A stretch of DNA of 64,000 nt from Geothrix fermentans DSM 14018 (lineage in GTDB: Bacteria; Acidobacteriota; Holophagae; Holophagales; Holophagaceae), in assembly GCF_000428885.1 (NCBI RefSeq), contig NZ_AUAU01000010.1:1-64000 (forward strand). The letters run 5' to 3'. Of this stretch, positions 54,114-62,990 are shown piece after piece. Position 1 is the stretch's first letter. Every line of letters starts with the position of its first letter. The notes beneath the pieces are model-generated. The model was not told where the DNA came from, made no database searches, and saw only the letters and a program-made list of their open reading frames with translations. The position numbers were made by a program, and so were the translations under genes.

Positions 54114-55112
54114 ATGACCTCGGTTGATGTTCTGATCCTCGGCGCCTCCGGCTACGGCGGGGGCGAGCTGCTGCGGTGGCTCTCGGTCCACCCGGCGGTG
54201 AAGTCCCTGCGCGGCACGGCCCGCAGCCACGCGGGCAAGCCCTTCCACGCCCAGCACCCGAACCTGCGGGGGCTGGTGGAGGGCACCTTCGAGGCCGCGC
54301 CGGACTGGGCGGCCCTGGCCGCCAGCCCTCATCCCGTGGTGTTCTCGGCCCTGCCCCACGGCGAGCTGGGCAAGCTGTGGCCCGACCTCGAAGCGGCGGG
54401 ACGGGACCACGGCCTCCTGGAGCGCCTCATCGTCATCGACCTCTCCACGGACTTCCGCCTCGATCCCACTTGGGTCTACGGCCTGGTGGACTGGAAGCCC
54501 GAGCGCATGAAGGGGGCCCGGCGCATCGCCAACCCCGGCTGCTTCGCCACGGCCCTGCAGCTGGCCCTGCTGCCCCTCGCCGAATGGAAGCCCCCCTTCG
54601 TGGCGATCACGGCGGCCACTGGCTCCAGCGGATCCGGCGCGGCGCCCTCGGACACCACGCACCACCCCACTCGAGCCACCGACTTCCGCGCCTACAAGAT
54701 GCTCTCCCACCAGCACGAGGCCGAGGTGCTGCGCACCCTGGCGGTGGAAGGCTGGGAAGTGCCGCTGAGCTTCGTGCCCCAGAGCGCGCCCATGGTGCGG
54801 GGGATCTTCGCCACGGCGCAATTCCCGCTTCCAGCGGGAATGGAAGAACGGGCCCTGCGGGCCCGGTATGAAGCCTTCTACAAGGATCGGTTCTTCGTGC
54901 GGGTCGTGGAGGGATCGCCGCGCGTGGCGGCCACCACGGGGAGCGCCTTCGCCGACCTCGGCGTGGCCGCCCGCCACGGCCACGGCGCCGTCATGGTGGC
55001 CCTGGACAACCTGGGCAAGGGCATGGCCGCCCAGGCGGTGCAGAACCTCAACCTGGCCCTGGGCCTGCCGGAGTGGACGGGGCTGAGGGTGGCAGGGGGA
55101 TATCCGGGCTGA
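54114..55112 (+). CDS. argC: N-acyl-gamma-glutamyl-phosphate reductase
   Basis: The protein has 332 residues. It reduces N-acylglutamyl phosphate to the semialdehyde. It has the NAD(P) motif GASGYGGGELLRW near the N-terminus and the active-site Cys in NPGCFATA. HPTRATDFRAYKMLSHQHEAE matches the substrate region. Two starts are possible, ATG 54108 or ATG 54114; the second has AGG at better spacing. It is the last arginine gene in the cluster. Confidence 0.92.
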   Translation: MTSVDVLILGASGYGGGELLRWLSVHPAVKSLRGTARSHAGKPFHAQHPNLRGLVEGTFEAAPDWAALAASPHPVVFSALPHGELGKLWPDLEAAGRDHGLLERLIVIDLSTDFRLDPTWVYGLVDWKPERMKGARRIANPGCFATALQLALLPLAEWKPPFVAITAATGSSGSGAAPSDTTHHPTRATDFRAYKMLSHQHEAEVLRTLAVEGWEVPLSFVPQSAPMVRGIFATAQFPLPAGMEERALRARYEAFYKDRFFVRVVEGSPRVAATTGSAFADLGVAARHGHGAVMVALDNLGKGMAAQAVQNLNLALGLPEWTGLRVAGGYPG

Positions 55113-55190
55113 GGGATCGAGGACGCCTAGATCGCTTAATAGACAAGACTTCCGGTTGTGGGATGATGATTGACCCTTTCCGGAGCGTCT

Positions 55191-56567
55191 ATGAATCCGT
55201 CCCTTCTCACCCGTGAATCCCTGGGGCAGTTCGCCAGCGCGAGCCGTGCGGCCTTTGAAGCGGAGCTGAAGACCCTGGTGGAGATCCCCTCCATCAGCGC
55301 CGATCCGGCCCGCCAGGGTGACGTGCGGCGCGTGGCCGAGGCCGCGCGGGCCCTCTTCGAGCGGCACGGGGGCAAGGCCGAGATCCTGGAGACCAGCGGC
55401 AACCCGCTCATCCACGGCTGGTTCGGCGAGGACCCCAACTGCCCCACCATCACGGTCTACAACCACATGGACGTGCAGCCCGCCAACGAGCCCGAGTGGA
55501 CGGCGGAGCCCTTCACCTTCGTCGTGGACGGGGACACCTACCGGGGCCGCGGCAGCACGGACGACAAGGGCCCGGCCGTGACGGCCTTCTTCGGCGCCCT
55601 GGCGGCCCGGAAGGCGGGCGTGCCCCTCAACATCCACTTCCTGTGGGAGACCGAGGAGGAGATCGGCTCGCCCAGCTTCGAGGGCGGCCTGAACCGCCAC
55701 CGGGACCGCCTGAAGACCGACGCCATCGTGGTGAGCGACACGGTCTGGATCACCCGCGGCAAGCCCAGCACCCCCGCCGGGCTGCGCGGCCTGAAGGGCT
55801 TCCGCCTCACGCTGGAGACCGCGGACCACGACCTGCACAGCGGCGTGGTGGGCGGCGCGGCCCGCAACCCCCTGGCCGAGCTCATCAAGGTGGTCGCCGC
55901 CATGATGGACGGCGAGACCGGCAAGGTGAAGATCCCCGGCTTCTACGACGAGGTGGTGAAGCCCTCCAAGCAGGAGCTGGAGGAGTGGGCCCACGCGGGC
56001 TTCAGCGTGGAGACCTTCAAGAAGGACCACATGATCACCGGCATGCGCACCGAGGATCCCATCAAAGTCATGAAGCGCGTGTGGGGCCGGCCCACCATGG
56101 AGGTCCACGGCGTCGTGGGCGGCTACACGGGCCCCGGCATCAAGAGCGCCGTGCCGCCCCGGGCCGAGGTGAAGCTCAGCTGCCGCCTGGTGCCGGACAT
56201 GGACGAGGCGAAGACCATCGAGCGCATCCGCGCCTTCGTCCATGAAAACTTCCCCGACGTGCAGTTCCACGAGGAGCACGGCCTGGCGCCCTTCAAGGGC
56301 CACGTCACCGGCCCCTACGCCGAGGCCATCAAGGACGCCTACAAGTTCGCCTTCAACGCGCCCTGCTCCTTCACCCGCGAGGGCGGCAGCATCGGCGCCG
56401 TGAAGACCATGGAGGACATCCTGGGCTGCGAGGTCTTCTTCCTGGGCCTCAGCCTCCCCAGCCACGGCTACCACGCCCCCAACGAGAACTACGACTGGGA
56501 GCAGGCCAGCGGCGGCATGGCGGCTTTCGCCCACTACTTCCAGACGGTGAGCGGGTTCAAGAACTGA
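55191..56567 (+). CDS. M20-family metallopeptidase (dipeptidase-like)
   Basis: The protein has 458 residues. M20 metal ligands: His in YNHMDVQP, Asp in GRGSTDDKGP, Glu-Glu in ETEEEIGSP, and the dimerisation segment DHDLHSGVVGGAARNPL. This subgroup (CNDP/PepV-like) splits dipeptides or other small amides. CCGGAG lies 5 nt before ATG 55191. It follows argC by about 80 bp and may have its own promoter. A part in deacylation in the arginine pathway is possible but less likely than for the enzyme at 49141. Confidence 0.88.
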   Translation: MNPSLLTRESLGQFASASRAAFEAELKTLVEIPSISADPARQGDVRRVAEAARALFERHGGKAEILETSGNPLIHGWFGEDPNCPTITVYNHMDVQPANEPEWTAEPFTFVVDGDTYRGRGSTDDKGPAVTAFFGALAARKAGVPLNIHFLWETEEEIGSPSFEGGLNRHRDRLKTDAIVVSDTVWITRGKPSTPAGLRGLKGFRLTLETADHDLHSGVVGGAARNPLAELIKVVAAMMDGETGKVKIPGFYDEVVKPSKQELEEWAHAGFSVETFKKDHMITGMRTEDPIKVMKRVWGRPTMEVHGVVGGYTGPGIKSAVPPRAEVKLSCRLVPDMDEAKTIERIRAFVHENFPDVQFHEEHGLAPFKGHVTGPYAEAIKDAYKFAFNAPCSFTREGGSIGAVKTMEDILGCEVFFLGLSLPSHGYHAPNENYDWEQASGGMAAFAHYFQTVSGFKN

Positions 56568-56579
56568 GGCCGCTCACTG

Positions 56580-56615
56580 CGCAGAACCGCCGGCCCCAGG
56601 GCCGGCGGTTCTGCG
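56580..56615 (+). terminator. Strong hairpin after the M20 peptidase gene
   Basis: CGCAGAACCGCCGGCC and GGCCGGCGGTTCTGCG form a 16-bp stem 13 nt past the stop. The tail is not a T-run, so it may act in termination or mRNA stability. Confidence 0.65.
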
Positions 56616-56640
56616 TATGGCTCCGCCCAGGGTCAATCAA

Positions 56641-56734
56641 CTACCAATTGATACTAATTTTAGTTTTTCGTAGACACCCACCTCTTCCCGTCCTAACCTA
56701 CCAACGAATTCCTAATTGGATTGCTAATTGGTAG
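56641..56734. promoter_or_regulatory. AT-rich promoter/operator region of the fic gene
   Basis: The GC content drops sharply in this region. CTACCAATTG (56641-56650) is the inverse of AATTGGTAG (56726-56734); further copies or partial copies are CTACCAA at 56698 and CTAATTGG at 56712 and 56724. The copies lie just before the start codon, so a repressor could cover the promoter. Confidence 0.5.
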
Positions 56735-56740
56735 ATAGCC

Positions 56741-58084
56741 ATGAAACTTCCCCAGCCTCCACCGGACTTATCCAGCCTCCTTGCAACCATTGACCCCACC
56801 GACATCACCAAGATCCTGGCATCTGAGCCAGGCCCCCTGGTGAACGAGGCCTACCTCCACTGGGAGGAATTGAGGCACCGGACCCCCCCTGGCGGTTTGG
56901 ATCATGAGCGCTGGTGGCTGGGCCTCCGGTTGGCGCGGCAAGCCCTCCTGAAGCCCCTGCCCCTGCTGGACAAGAAGGGTCGCCCGTTCCTCTTCGGCTC
57001 TCCGGATCCGGTCCAGATCGATCTGCACCACATCGACCAGGACGCCGCCGGCGAGATCAAATCCGCCACGGAGACCACCCCCGCGGCCAGGGACAGGTAT
57101 CTCCTCCGATCGGTCATCGAGGAAGCCATCACCTCCAGCCAGTTGGAAGGAGCCTCGACGACGCGGAAGGTCGCCGCGGACATGCTCCGCTCCGGAAGGT
57201 CCCCCAGGGATCGGAGCGAGCAGATGATCTTCAACAACTATCTGGCCATGCAGGCCATCCAGGGGTTCAAGAACGAGCCTCTGACCCCGGCCCGGGTGCT
57301 TGATATCCACCGGAGGGTCTCCGAACACACGCTGGACGATCCCCGGGACGTGGGCAGGCTGCGCCAGTCGAACGATATCCATGTGGTGGACAATGATGAC
57401 GGCACCATCCTCCATCAGCCCCCCGACCACCACGAACTACCGGAACGCCTGGAACGGGTCTGCGCTTTTGCCAACGCCGGAGAGGACCAGCGGCCCTTCG
57501 TCCATCCGGTTCTGCGGGCCATCCTGCTGCACTTCATGATCGGGTACGACCACCCCTTCGCAGATGGCAACGGACGGACCGCCCGGGCGCTCTTCTACTG
57601 GTCCATGCTGCGGAGCGGCTACTGGTTGGCCGAGTTCATCTCCATCTCACACATCCTCCGCAAGGCCCCCGCCCAGTACGGACGCGCCTACCTCTTCACT
57701 GAAACCGATGGCGGGGATACCACCTACTTCCTCATCCATCAACTGGCCACCATGCGGAAGGCCGTCCAGAACCTCCATGACTACCTGACCCGGAAAGCCA
57801 AGGAGCAACGGGGCATGGAGCGGCTCCTGGCGGAGTCTCCCGCCCTCCACGCACGGCTCAACCATCGCCAGAAGGCGCTTCTCACGCACGCCTTGAAGCA
57901 CCCAGGAGCGGGGTACCGCGTCGAGACACACCAGAGGACACATGGCGTCGTCAACCAGACGGCCCGCACCGACCTGCTCCAGCTGGCGGAACTCGGGCTC
58001 CTCGAGAAGGTCAAAGAGGGCCGTGCGTTCCTATTCCTCGCCCCTGAGGACCTGGCCGCTCGGATGGCCCGCCTGGAATCATAG
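56741..58084 (+). CDS. Fic-domain protein (AMP-transferase)
   Basis: The protein has 447 residues. The Fic motif HPFADGNGR is at 271-279, and its His271 attacks target hydroxyls with AMP from ATP. The inhibitory helix motif S-SQL-EG is at 132-137, N-terminal to the Fic core, so this is a class II, auto-inhibited Fic protein. The C-terminal 90 residues look like a winged helix (YRVETHQRTHGVVNQTARTDLLQLAELGLLEK). No ribosome site is clear, and the upstream AT-rich block and lower GC suggest recent acquisition. It may be free-standing or a toxin-like regulator; no antitoxin gene is next to it. Confidence 0.85.
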   Translation: MKLPQPPPDLSSLLATIDPTDITKILASEPGPLVNEAYLHWEELRHRTPPGGLDHERWWLGLRLARQALLKPLPLLDKKGRPFLFGSPDPVQIDLHHIDQDAAGEIKSATETTPAARDRYLLRSVIEEAITSSQLEGASTTRKVAADMLRSGRSPRDRSEQMIFNNYLAMQAIQGFKNEPLTPARVLDIHRRVSEHTLDDPRDVGRLRQSNDIHVVDNDDGTILHQPPDHHELPERLERVCAFANAGEDQRPFVHPVLRAILLHFMIGYDHPFADGNGRTARALFYWSMLRSGYWLAEFISISHILRKAPAQYGRAYLFTETDGGDTTYFLIHQLATMRKAVQNLHDYLTRKAKEQRGMERLLAESPALHARLNHRQKALLTHALKHPGAGYRVETHQRTHGVVNQTARTDLLQLAELGLLEKVKEGRAFLFLAPEDLAARMARLES

Positions 58085-58095
58085 GCCCGGCAAAA

Positions 58096-58623
58096 TCAGT
58101 CCTTCTTGCCCGGTCCTACCGGATCCGGGATCCGCGGCGCCGCCGGGGGCGGGCAGCCCCGGGCCTGGCCCAGGCCCTTGAGGTAGGCCCGGCGCACGAT
58201 GCCGGCGGCGATGGCTTCGGCCACCAGCCGGGAGTGCCGCTCGGCGCCGCTCAGCTTCCGCACCCAGCCGCGGAAGGGGATGAGGCCCTCGGCCGTGTGC
58301 CGCACGGCGCCCACGGCCGCGCCGCCGGCCTCGGTCCTCCCGCGCTCGGCCAGGGTGGGATCGGCGGTGGGAGGGGCGTCCAGGTCCGGCGCCAGGGCCG
58401 CGTCCAGCTGCTTCACCTCGGCGGCCAGGCCTTCGCAGGTGGGGTCCAGCGGAGGACCGTAGGGTGCTTTCTGGGCCGCCAGCAGCACCGGCGGGATCTT
58501 CGCCTTCACCAGGTTGAGGTCACTGAGGGGCGTGGTGGCCGCGCCCTTCAGCCCCGAGGTCTCGGGCTTGGAGCAGGCGGCGAGGGCCAGCAGGGCGGCA
58601 ACCGGAAGGCAGATGGGTTTCAT
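58096..58623 (-). CDS. Small lipoprotein of unknown function
   Basis: The protein has 175 residues. The signal peptide ends in LALAAC (Cys at about 18). The rest is rich in Ala, Pro and Leu, with a possible helical C-terminal half (WVRKLSGAERHSRLVAEAIAAG). The start ATG 58623 sits before the signal peptide; longer starts are rejected. It converges with fic with an 11-bp gap. The family is not recognised. Confidence 0.65.
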   Translation of the reverse strand: MKPICLPVAALLALAACSKPETSGLKGAATTPLSDLNLVKAKIPPVLLAAQKAPYGPPLDPTCEGLAAEVKQLDAALAPDLDAPPTADPTLAERGRTEAGGAAVGAVRHTAEGLIPFRGWVRKLSGAERHSRLVAEAIAAGIVRRAYLKGLGQARGCPPPAAPRIPDPVGPGKKD

Positions 58624-58700
58624 GGCGCCAAGCATACCGGGCGGCTCCGCCGGATGCCTCTCCCAGCCCAATGTCACTTTCGAGGGGGGCTTGACGCGAG

Positions 58701-58722
58701 ATCAAAATGATATCACTTTGAT
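58701..58722. promoter_or_regulatory. 22-bp palindrome upstream of the SPFH gene, putative RHH operator
   Basis: ATCAAAATGATATCACTTTG followed by AT is a near-perfect palindrome (20 of 22 positions) centred on GATATC. It lies just upstream of the SPFH gene. The small ribbon-helix-helix protein encoded in the same operon is the likely binding protein. Confidence 0.6.
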
Positions 58723-58739
58723 TGCCCATGGAGGTTCCC

Positions 58740-59609
58740 GTGCTCAAGGAACGCACCGCATTCGCCCTTCCCGGCCTGCCCACCCTGCTCCTGACCCTGC
58801 TGGCCCTCCTCGGAGCCGTGGGCCTCACCATCCAGGGCGTCCTCCTGGGGGATCCCGCCCGCCTGGCCTATACCGTGCCGGTGATCGTCGTGGGCCTCTT
58901 CGTGCTGACGGGGCTCTTCGTGGTGAACCCCAACGAGGCCATGGCTTTGCAGCTCTTCGGCGCCTACCGCGGCACGGTGCGCCAGGAGGGCATGGCCTGG
59001 GCCAACCCCTTCCTCAGCAAGCGGAAGATCAGCACGAAGGTCCGCAGCTTCGAGAGCCAGCGCCTCAAGGTGAACGACCAGGACGGCAATCCCGTGGAGA
59101 TCGCGGCCATCATCGTGTGGCGCGTGGTGGATACAGCCGAGGCCCTCTTCGAGGTGGAGGACTGCGAGAAGTACGTGACGGTGCAGAGCGAGGCGGCCCT
59201 GCGGGCCCTGGCCTCCCACTTCCCCTATGACGCCCACGAGACCGGCCAGCTCTCCCTGCGCGGCAGCACGGACGAAGTGGCCGCCAAGCTCAAGCAGGAG
59301 CTGCAGCGCGTGCTGGCCCAGGCCGGGGTGGAGGTGCAGGGCGCCCGCATCAGCCACCTGGCCTACGCCCCCGAGATCGCCCAGGCCATGCTCCAGCGCC
59401 AGCAGGCCGCCGCCATCATCGCGGCGCGGCAGAAGATCGTGGAGGGCGCCGTGGGCATGGTGGAGATGGCCCTGGCCATGCTGGCCGAGAAGGGCACCGT
59501 GCAGCTGGACGAGGAGCGCAAGGCCGCCATGGTCTCCAACCTGCTGGTGGTGCTCTGCAGCGAGCGCTCGGCCAACCCGGTCGTGAACGCGGGCACCCTG
59601 TACCATTGA
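58740..59609 (+). CDS. SPFH/Band-7 domain membrane protein
   Basis: The protein has 289 residues. Two hydrophobic segments (about 12-38 and 44-62) are followed by a Band-7 core (about 65-240: [59 protein letters not shown]) and a helical end. SPFH proteins form oligomers in membranes. I prefer GTG 58740 because GGAGG lies 5 nt upstream; ATG 58728 has no ribosome site. The next gene is a small DNA-binding protein, a pairing seen in many genomes. Confidence 0.85.
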   Translation: MLKERTAFALPGLPTLLLTLLALLGAVGLTIQGVLLGDPARLAYTVPVIVVGLFVLTGLFVVNPNEAMALQLFGAYRGTVRQEGMAWANPFLSKRKISTKVRSFESQRLKVNDQDGNPVEIAAIIVWRVVDTAEALFEVEDCEKYVTVQSEAALRALASHFPYDAHETGQLSLRGSTDEVAAKLKQELQRVLAQAGVEVQGARISHLAYAPEIAQAMLQRQQAAAIIAARQKIVEGAVGMVEMALAMLAEKGTVQLDEERKAAMVSNLLVVLCSERSANPVVNAGTLYH

Positions 59610-59615
59610 AGCCCC

Positions 59616-59795
59616 ATGGCCGAACGCAAGCCCTTCCTCCTCCGCACGGACCCGGCGCTGCTGGAAGCCCTCCAGCGCTGGGCCGACGAGGAACTGCGCA
59701 GCCTCAACGGCCAGATCGAGTACCTGCTGCGCCAGGCCCTCCAGCGCGAGGGCCGGCTGAAGGCGCCCAAGCCCCCCCGGAAGGCCCCCGAATGA
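59616..59795 (+). CDS. Small ribbon-helix-helix (Arc/MetJ-type) protein
   Basis: The protein has 59 residues ([20 protein letters not shown]...). The N-terminal strand [18 protein letters not shown] and helix [17 protein letters not shown] fit the Arc/CopG ribbon-helix-helix fold. It is likely a repressor that binds the palindrome at 58701. It lies 6 nt after the SPFH gene and overlaps the ABC gene by 4 nt, so it is coupled to both. Confidence 0.75.
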   Translation: MAERKPFLLRTDPALLEALQRWADEELRSLNGQIEYLLRQALQREGRLKAPKPPRKAPE

Positions 59796-60538
59796 TGTAC
59801 TCCCTCGAACTGGACGCCCTCTCCAAGCATTTCGGCGACAAGGTCGCCGTCGACCGGCTCAGCCTCCAGGTCGAGCCCGGCGCCTTCCTGGGCCTGCTGG
59901 GCCGCAACGGCGCCGGGAAGTCCACCACGCTGAAGATGGTGACGGGCCTGCTGAAGCCCACCTCCGGCCGCATCCGGGTGCTGGGCCTGGATCTCGAGGC
60001 CGACCCCCTGGCCGTGAAGCGCCAGATCGGCGCCATGCCCGAGGACATGGCGCTGCTGGACATGCTGACGGGCCCGCAGTACCTGCGCTTCGTGGGCCGC
60101 ATGTACGGCATGCCCGACGCGCTCATCGACGGGCGGCGCGAGGAGCTGTTCGACACGCTGGACCTGGCGCCCGGCCCGAAGACGCTCATCGCGGACTACA
60201 GCTTCGGCATGAAGAAGAAGGTGGCCCTCTGCGCGGCGCTGATCCACGGGCCCCAGGTCGTGTTCCTGGATGAACCCTTCGAGGGCATCGACCCCGTCAC
60301 CAGCCGCACCATCAAGGACATCCTCCAGAGCCTGCAGCAGCGCGGCGTGACGCTGGTACTCACCAGCCACATCCTCGAGGTGGTGGAGAAGCTCTGCCCC
60401 CTCATCGCCATCCTGGACGACGGCCGGCTCAAGGGCTTCGGCCCCCTGGAGGACCTGCGCCGGAGCGGAGAGAGCCTGGAGCAGCTCTTCGTGGACCTGG
60501 TGGGCGGCACGCAGAAGGGGGCCCTGTCGTGGTTGTGA
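59792..60538 (+). CDS. ABC transporter ATP-binding protein
   Basis: The protein has 248 residues. Walker [11 protein letters not shown], a signature region in the form [12 protein letters not shown] (the usual LSGGQ is degenerate), Walker [11 protein letters not shown] and the H-loop SHIL are present. Its type is that of the exporters for drugs, lipids or antibiotics (CcmA/DrrA-like). The permease is the next gene, which overlaps by 10 nt. ATG 59792 and 59795 are both possible starts. Confidence 0.9.
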   Translation: MMYSLELDALSKHFGDKVAVDRLSLQVEPGAFLGLLGRNGAGKSTTLKMVTGLLKPTSGRIRVLGLDLEADPLAVKRQIGAMPEDMALLDMLTGPQYLRFVGRMYGMPDALIDGRREELFDTLDLAPGPKTLIADYSFGMKKKVALCAALIHGPQVVFLDEPFEGIDPVTSRTIKDILQSLQQRGVTLVLTSHILEVVEKLCPLIAILDDGRLKGFGPLEDLRRSGESLEQLFVDLVGGTQKGALSWL

Positions 60539-62130
60539 GCCCCTTCCGTTCCTTGCTGGCCGCCCACGGACAGGGCACCTGGAACCGCTCCGCCCGGGAG
60601 CTCGGGCGGCAGGGCGCCTGGGTCCTGGCCCTGGTGGTGGGGATCTTCGCCGCCCTCGGGGCCCTGGGTCTGCTCCTGGGCGGCGGCGCCCTGGGCTGGC
60701 TGCTGGGCAGCCGCCTGGACCGGCCGGTCGTCGTCTCCATCCTCAGCGGCCTGCTGGCCTTCCTGAGCTTCGGGGGCGGCCTCATCGGCGGCGTGCTGGG
60801 TGGCGCCCGGGAGCTGGCCTGGGAGGCCTACCGGGGCTTCCCCCTGCGGCTGCGCACCCTCTACCTGGCGGAACTGACGGCGGGCCTGGCGGACATGCTG
60901 CCCCTCACCCTCGCCCTGGCCCTGACAGGGCTCCTCCTGGGGATCGGCGCCGCGGCGCCCCGGACCCTGCTGCTGCTCCCCGTCGTCCTCCTGGAGACGC
61001 TGCTGATGCTGCTGGCCCTCCAGCTGCTGGTGGGGGGCCTGGCCTCGGCCCTGGTGAGGCGGCTGCGCCTGGCCCTCATCGGGCTCGCCATCCTGGCCTG
61101 GATGGGCTCGACCCTGATGTCCCCCGGCCTCCCGAAGCGCGGGGGGGGCCAGGCCCGGACCCTCCAGGCCGCCCAGGTCGAGCGGATCCAGGCCCTGGGG
61201 CGAGGCGCCGCCCGCGTCCTGGAGGCCCTGCCCACCCACGCCGCCGCCCGCAGCCTGGCCCAGGTCCGGGAGGGGCGCTGGGGCGCGGCCCTGGCCTCGC
61301 ACCTCTACCCGCTGGGCCTCCTGGCCCTGGTGATGGTGCTGGGCGCCCGGATCATGGCGCGGGAGACCAGCGGGTCTGCCGCCGCGGCACCGACGCCCCG
61401 CGGGCCCGACCGCCTGTGGAGCTTCCGCCATCCCGCGGAGGGCCTGGGCCGCCTCCACTTCCTCACCCTCATGCGCAGCCACCTGGGCCGCTTCGCCTTC
61501 CTCATGCCCCTGCTGACCGTGGTGCTGCTGAAGGGGCCCTTCGCCCAGTTCAGGGCCAACCCCCTCTGGACCGTGCCCGCGGCCTTCGCCTACCTCTCCC
61601 TGGTGGCGAACAACTTCGTGTTCAACCAGTTCGGCCTGGACCGCCACGGCGTGAAGGGCCTGCTGCTCCTGCCCGTGGGATCCGAGGACCTGCTCAAGGG
61701 GAAGCTGCTGGGCCTGGCCGCCCACCAGGGGCTCCAGGCCCTGATGCTGGCGCTCCTGCTCAGGGCCCTCGATCACGCGGGCCCGGCCCCGCTCCTGGGC
61801 GGCATCCTGCTCATGGGCTGCATCTTCCTGGCCCAGACCTCCGTGGGCCAGTGGACCTCCACCTGGGCGCCGCGGCCCATGGCCATGGACAGCCTCAAGA
61901 ACAACAATCTGCCCTTCGCCCTGGGCCTGCTGAGCATGGGCACCTCGGCCGCCTGGGCCGGCCTCTTCGGCGGCGCCTACGCCCTGCTGGCCTGGGCCGT
62001 GCCGCGGCTGCTGGTGCCGGGCATGGCGCTCCTCTTCGGGCTGGTGCTCACGGCCCACCTGCTCCTGCTGCCCGCGGCCGCCGCCGCCCTGGACCGGCGC
62101 CGGGAGAAGCTGGTGGAGGCCCTGGGATGA
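60529..62130 (+). CDS. ABC-2-type permease
   Basis: The protein has 533 residues and about eleven hydrophobic segments. The N-terminal half and the C-terminal half each have a membrane block, as in fused ABC-2 permeases. It overlaps the ATPase gene and the following gene. The transported substance is not known. Confidence 0.82.
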   Translation: MVVSPFRSLLAAHGQGTWNRSARELGRQGAWVLALVVGIFAALGALGLLLGGGALGWLLGSRLDRPVVVSILSGLLAFLSFGGGLIGGVLGGARELAWEAYRGFPLRLRTLYLAELTAGLADMLPLTLALALTGLLLGIGAAAPRTLLLLPVVLLETLLMLLALQLLVGGLASALVRRLRLALIGLAILAWMGSTLMSPGLPKRGGGQARTLQAAQVERIQALGRGAARVLEALPTHAAARSLAQVREGRWGAALASHLYPLGLLALVMVLGARIMARETSGSAAAAPTPRGPDRLWSFRHPAEGLGRLHFLTLMRSHLGRFAFLMPLLTVVLLKGPFAQFRANPLWTVPAAFAYLSLVANNFVFNQFGLDRHGVKGLLLLPVGSEDLLKGKLLGLAAHQGLQALMLALLLRALDHAGPAPLLGGILLMGCIFLAQTSVGQWTSTWAPRPMAMDSLKNNNLPFALGLLSMGTSAAWAGLFGGAYALLAWAVPRLLVPGMALLFGLVLTAHLLLLPAAAAALDRRREKLVEALG

Positions 62131-62960
62131 ACCCCGAGGGCCTGAGACTCGCCGCCGAGCTGGGCGGAGCCGTGCTCTCGGCCCCCGGGGATCAGGGTGG
62201 CGGCGGACTTGTCCTCGTGGAGCGCCTCCAGGGCCACGGACTGCCCCAGGCGCTGGTGCTGGGCCGCAGGGCGGAGGACGTGTCGGAGGCGCTGGCGGCC
62301 GCCAGCGCCGTCCAGGCCCGGGGCCTGGCGCTGAACGTGCTGGGCCTCGTCCCGGTCCCCGGCTGCGACCTGGCCGCCGCCTTGGCCCTCCACCGCCGCC
62401 GCCTGGGCGCCCTGGTCTGCGCGCTGGACGCGGGCCTGCCCTGGCTGGACGGGAAGCCCATGCTGGTCCGGCGCCTGCCGGGTCGCATCGCGCGGGCCCT
62501 GCCCGTGGCCCTGCCGAAGGCCCCGATGGGGCCGTTGGAGAAGGCCGAGCTGAAGCGCTTCCTGGCGGGCTGGGACAAGGACCGCCGCAAGATGACCTTC
62601 CGCCGTCCCGAGTGGCGGGAGGCGCCGGATCATGCGGGATCAGATCATGGAGGGCAGGGCGGCTTCGAGACGGACCTCTGGCCCGGCGTGCCCCTGCCCG
62701 AGGGCGCTGAGCTGCTCGTGCCGCCCCTGGTGCTGCCGGAATCGACCGCCCTCACCGATGTGCTGCGCACGGCGCTGCGCGCGGCCACGGGCCAGCCCAT
62801 CTCCTTCCTGCCCCTGCCCGGCGACGCGGCGCCGCTCCACGCCCTGCGCTCGCTCACGCTCCAGGCCACGGCCTTCCGCGGGCCCCTGCGGGCCTGGGAG
62901 CTGGCCTTCGAGGGCCTCACGCGCCTGCCCGCCCCGCCCCACTTCTGCGCCCGCTGCTGA
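62127..62960 (+). CDS. Hypothetical protein downstream of the ABC exporter
   Basis: The protein has 277 residues and no clear signal peptide or membrane segment. It starts in the stop of the permease gene (ATGA) and is thus in the exporter operon. Alternating Leu/Ala/Gly-rich segments (LAAELGGAVLSAPGDQGGGG, ALNVLGLVPVPGCDLAAALAL) suggest an alpha/beta fold. A Cys pair ends the protein (HFCARC). The family is not recognised. Confidence 0.6.
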   Translation: MNPEGLRLAAELGGAVLSAPGDQGGGGLVLVERLQGHGLPQALVLGRRAEDVSEALAAASAVQARGLALNVLGLVPVPGCDLAAALALHRRRLGALVCALDAGLPWLDGKPMLVRRLPGRIARALPVALPKAPMGPLEKAELKRFLAGWDKDRRKMTFRRPEWREAPDHAGSDHGGQGGFETDLWPGVPLPEGAELLVPPLVLPESTALTDVLRTALRAATGQPISFLPLPGDAAPLHALRSLTLQATAFRGPLRAWELAFEGLTRLPAPPHFCARC

Positions 62961-62990
62961 AGGGGCGCAGAAGGGGACGGAAGGGGGGGG

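Noticed and set aside
56641-58084. Fic toxin of a toxin-antitoxin pair (FicT/FicA or Doc/Phd)
   Set aside because: No small antitoxin gene is next to it, and the inhibitory motif lies inside the protein.
60196-62058. 620-codon minus-strand frame opposite the ABC exporter
   Set aside because: It is Gln/Gly/His-rich and antisense to the ATPase and permease, both of which have clear family motifs.
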